A stretch of DNA of 21,540 nucleotides from an uncultured Collinsella sp. (GTDB lineage: Bacteria; Actinomycetota; Coriobacteriia; Coriobacteriales; Coriobacteriaceae): NCBI GenBank assembly GCA_900550785.1, contig URTL01000016.1, forward strand, positions 1 to 21,540. The letters run 5' to 3'. Shown in pieces: positions 19,723-21,540 of the stretch (position 1 is its first letter; each line of letters starts with the position of its first letter). A program made the position numbers and the translations under genes. The notes under the pieces are model-generated. The model worked only from the letters and a program-made list of their open reading frames with translations. It was not told where the DNA came from and did not search any database.

Positions 19723-21192
19723 ATGAGCGAGTACGATTCCCAGCGTCCCCAGGATGCGGGCAACGCCGGCGAGACCCAACAGCAGCCGCGTGTGCAGGTA
19801 GAGTCGACGCCTGCCGATGGCAACAACATTCCTTACGTGCAGGCCTACGACACGCAGACCGGCCAGCCGCTGGGTGGCCAGCAGGTCGTGAACAAGCACA
19901 CGGTGGTCAAGACCAAGACCAAAAAGCTGCCGATCTTTATTACGGCACTTGCCGGCTGCGCCTGCGGCGCCCTGCTGGTCATTGCGCTCATTATGAGCGG
20001 CACGCTCAACATTGGCGGCGGAAAGAATGCCGTGACGGCGGGCGCATCTGGCTCGTCGACGCAAAAGATTACGATTGATTCCGAGGACACCACGCTGGCC
20101 GAGGCCGTTTCTGCCAAGGCCCTGCCCTCCGTGGTTTCCATTACCGCCACTTCGAGCGGCAGCCAGAATGGCTCGCTTTCGCAGTCTGCCGACGAGTCGG
20201 ATAGCTCGGGCAGCGTCGGTTCGGGCGTGGTGCTCGATACCGAGGGCCACATCCTCACCAACAACCACGTGGTCGATGGTTACGACCAGTACGTGGTGAC
20301 CATGGACGACGGCACCACCTACGAGGCCGAGTTCGTGGGCAACGATGCTTCGAGCGACCTGGCCGTCATCAAGCTCAAGGACGCCGACGCCTCCAAGCTT
20401 ACGCCGATCGAGATCGGTGACTCCTCCAAGCTCAACGTGGGCGAGTGGGTTATGGCCATCGGTTCGCCGTTCGGCAACGAGCAGTCTGTCTCCACGGGCA
20501 TTGTGTCGGCGCTGTATCGCTCCACGGCCATGAGTTCTACCAGCGGTAACACCATCTATGCCAACATGATCCAGACCGATGCCGCCATCAACCCGGGCAA
20601 CTCCGGCGGTGCGCTCGTTAACGACAACGGCGAGCTCGTGGGTATCAACTCGCTCATCGAGAGCTACTCGGGCTCCAGTTCGGGCGTGGGCTTTGCCATT
20701 CCGGTCAACTATGCCAAGAACATCGCTGACCAGATTATCGGCGGCAAGACGCCGGTGCACCCGTACCTGGGCGCCACGCTTTCGAGCGTCAATGCGCTCA
20801 ATGCCCGTACCAACAAGCTGAGCACCGACAGCGGCGCGTACGTGGCGAGCGTCGTCGAGGACGGTCCCGCCGCCAAGGCTGGCATCCAAGAGGGCGATGT
20901 CATTACCAAGCTGGGCGACGACGAGATCACGAGCGCCGACGGCCTGATCATCGCGCTGCGCAGCCACGAGGTGGGCGAGAAGGTCGAGATTACGCTTATG
21001 CGCGGCAAGGACGAGAAGAAGGTCACCGTCGAGCTGGGCTCCGATGAAGAGCTGCAGAACCAGCAGCAGGACGACAGTTCGACCGACACCGGCAATGGCG
21101 GTATTACCGACGAGCAGCTGCGCCAGTACCTGGAGGAGCTGTTAGGCCAGCAGAGCCAGGGCCAGGGTCAAGGCTACGGCCAGGGCTACTAG
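19723..21192 (+). CDS. Membrane-anchored HtrA/DegP-type serine protease with PDZ domain
   Basis: 489-aa protein. The Gln-rich cytoplasmic N-terminus (1-68) precedes one transmembrane segment (about 70-92). After a Ser/Thr linker, the trypsin-like domain (about 125-340) has the triad H182 (TNNHVV), D212 (ASSDLAVIKL) and S294 (GNSGGAL). A PDZ domain follows at about 360-450 (GAYVASVVEDGPAAKAGIQEGDVITKL). The tail is Gln/Gly-rich and ends in GQGQGYGQGY. It degrades or refolds misfolded extracytoplasmic proteins. Start at 19723 has AAAGGA upstream; the longer frame from 19684 would start inside the leader hairpin. A strong terminator follows. Confidence 0.93.
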   Translation: MSEYDSQRPQDAGNAGETQQQPRVQVESTPADGNNIPYVQAYDTQTGQPLGGQQVVNKHTVVKTKTKKLPIFITALAGCACGALLVIALIMSGTLNIGGGKNAVTAGASGSSTQKITIDSEDTTLAEAVSAKALPSVVSITATSSGSQNGSLSQSADESDSSGSVGSGVVLDTEGHILTNNHVVDGYDQYVVTMDDGTTYEAEFVGNDASSDLAVIKLKDADASKLTPIEIGDSSKLNVGEWVMAIGSPFGNEQSVSTGIVSALYRSTAMSSTSGNTIYANMIQTDAAINPGNSGGALVNDNGELVGINSLIESYSGSSSGVGFAIPVNYAKNIADQIIGGKTPVHPYLGATLSSVNALNARTNKLSTDSGAYVASVVEDGPAAKAGIQEGDVITKLGDDEITSADGLIIALRSHEVGEKVEITLMRGKDEKKVTVELGSDEELQNQQQDDSSTDTGNGGITDEQLRQYLEELLGQQSQGQGQGYGQGY

Positions 21193-21218
21193 CGAGCCGT
21201 TTCGCATATGCCGAAGCC

Positions 21219-21260
21219 AGAGGGGCTGTCCCGCCAAGTGTGGGACAGCCCCTCTTTTCT
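21219..21260 (+). terminator. Strong terminator of the HtrA gene
   Basis: AGAGGGGCTGTCCC (21219-21232) is mirrored at 21242-21255 with a 9-nt loop and a run of T, TTTTCTTG. Confidence 0.9.
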
Positions 21261-21263
21261 TGT

Positions 21264-21294
21264 TGATCCGTTGGGGACGGAGGAAAACGGATCA
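21264..21294. repeat. REP-like palindrome
   Basis: TGATCCGTT (21264-21272) and AACGGATCA (21286-21294), a 9-bp perfect stem around GGGGACGGAGGAA. The GGGGACGG loop echoes the GGGGACAGG core at 19529-19537. It looks like a dispersed palindrome; copy number cannot be judged here. Confidence 0.6.
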
Positions 21295-21329
21295 CTTGGG
21301 GCTGACAAGAGGCCTGGTTCGTAATGGTC

Positions 21330-21532
21330 TGGACAGTTAGTTCAGATACGTATAAATCTGGGGCAGCTTGGGATGCGTTTTGAGCAATTTTTGATTGGGA
21401 TGGGGCTCGAATGGGTGTTTGGAAGGGAGAGCGGGACGTCTACATGGTCTCGAGGAGCCCAAATTAGTTGAAACAGGGGTGTGCGTGCCTGATTCAGCTC
21501 TAGGATTTATACGTATCTGAACTAACTGTCCA
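21330..21532. mobile_element. MITE-like element with 29-bp perfect terminal inverted repeats
   Basis: The left end starts TGGACAGTTAGTTCAGATAC (21330-21358 in full) and is mirrored base for base at 21504-21532. The interior is about 145 bp with no credible gene, only a GGGCTC/GAGCCC stem. Both ends carry an inward-facing TATAAA. No target-site duplication is visible, though only 8 bp of right flank are present. It is too short to encode its transposase, so it is a non-autonomous element or a large palindromic repeat. Confidence 0.75.
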
Positions 21533-21540
21533 CCCCGGTC

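Overview
The window looks like chromosomal DNA from a high-GC gut Coriobacteriia, most probably Collinsella or a close relative. This is inferred from GC-rich codon use, an orphan GlnR-like regulator beside a glutamine synthetase-like gene, Shine-Dalgarno starts, and many intergenic palindromes. No rRNA or species-diagnostic gene is present, so the genus is an inference.

Layout. (1) 1-5850 and 14140-17329 hold two arms of sugar-acid catabolism. On the left are a LacA/LacB/RpiB-fold isomerase (cut by the window start) and an SDR dehydrogenase, a pair resembling the streptococcal DhuI/DhuD pair that converts unsaturated uronates from glycosaminoglycans or pectin to 2-keto-3-deoxygluconate (KDG). 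Next come a FadR-type GntR regulator, a GntP-family permease and an IlvD/Edd-family dehydratase, which would import an aldonate such as gluconate and dehydrate it to KDG. On the right are KDG kinase, KDPG aldolase and a divergent LacI-type regulator, which would take KDG to pyruvate and glyceraldehyde-3-phosphate. A second FCD-type GntR regulator (13055-13747) lies between the arms.

(2) 5851-12507 looks like an accessory interval between the arms. It holds an ArsC/Spx-fold protein without its usual cysteine, a DHA2-type MFS exporter with a long leader, a two-CBS protein, a short MGMT-type protein, the 3' half of an initiator-type tRNA that ends in its anticodon loop, a collapsed tyrosine integrase, an unrecognised ORF remnant, a cluster of four GTACG-type boxes and an AAA ATPase.

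(3) 17464-21192 holds a glutamine synthetase-like gene that appears to have lost three metal-ligand positions, a GlnR-like orphan OmpR-family regulator immediately downstream, and a membrane-anchored HtrA/DegP-type protease.

The intergenic DNA is unusually structured. There are three copies of one palindrome family (499-561, 12915-12983, 13763-13829), several compound hairpins with G-U pairs on one strand, a nested 140-bp palindrome with competing pairings, and at the right edge a 203-bp MITE-like unit with 29-bp perfect terminal inverted repeats. These, the metal-ligand-poor glutamine synthetase and the MFS leader are the most interesting points. No CRISPR array, rRNA operon or complete insertion sequence was seen.
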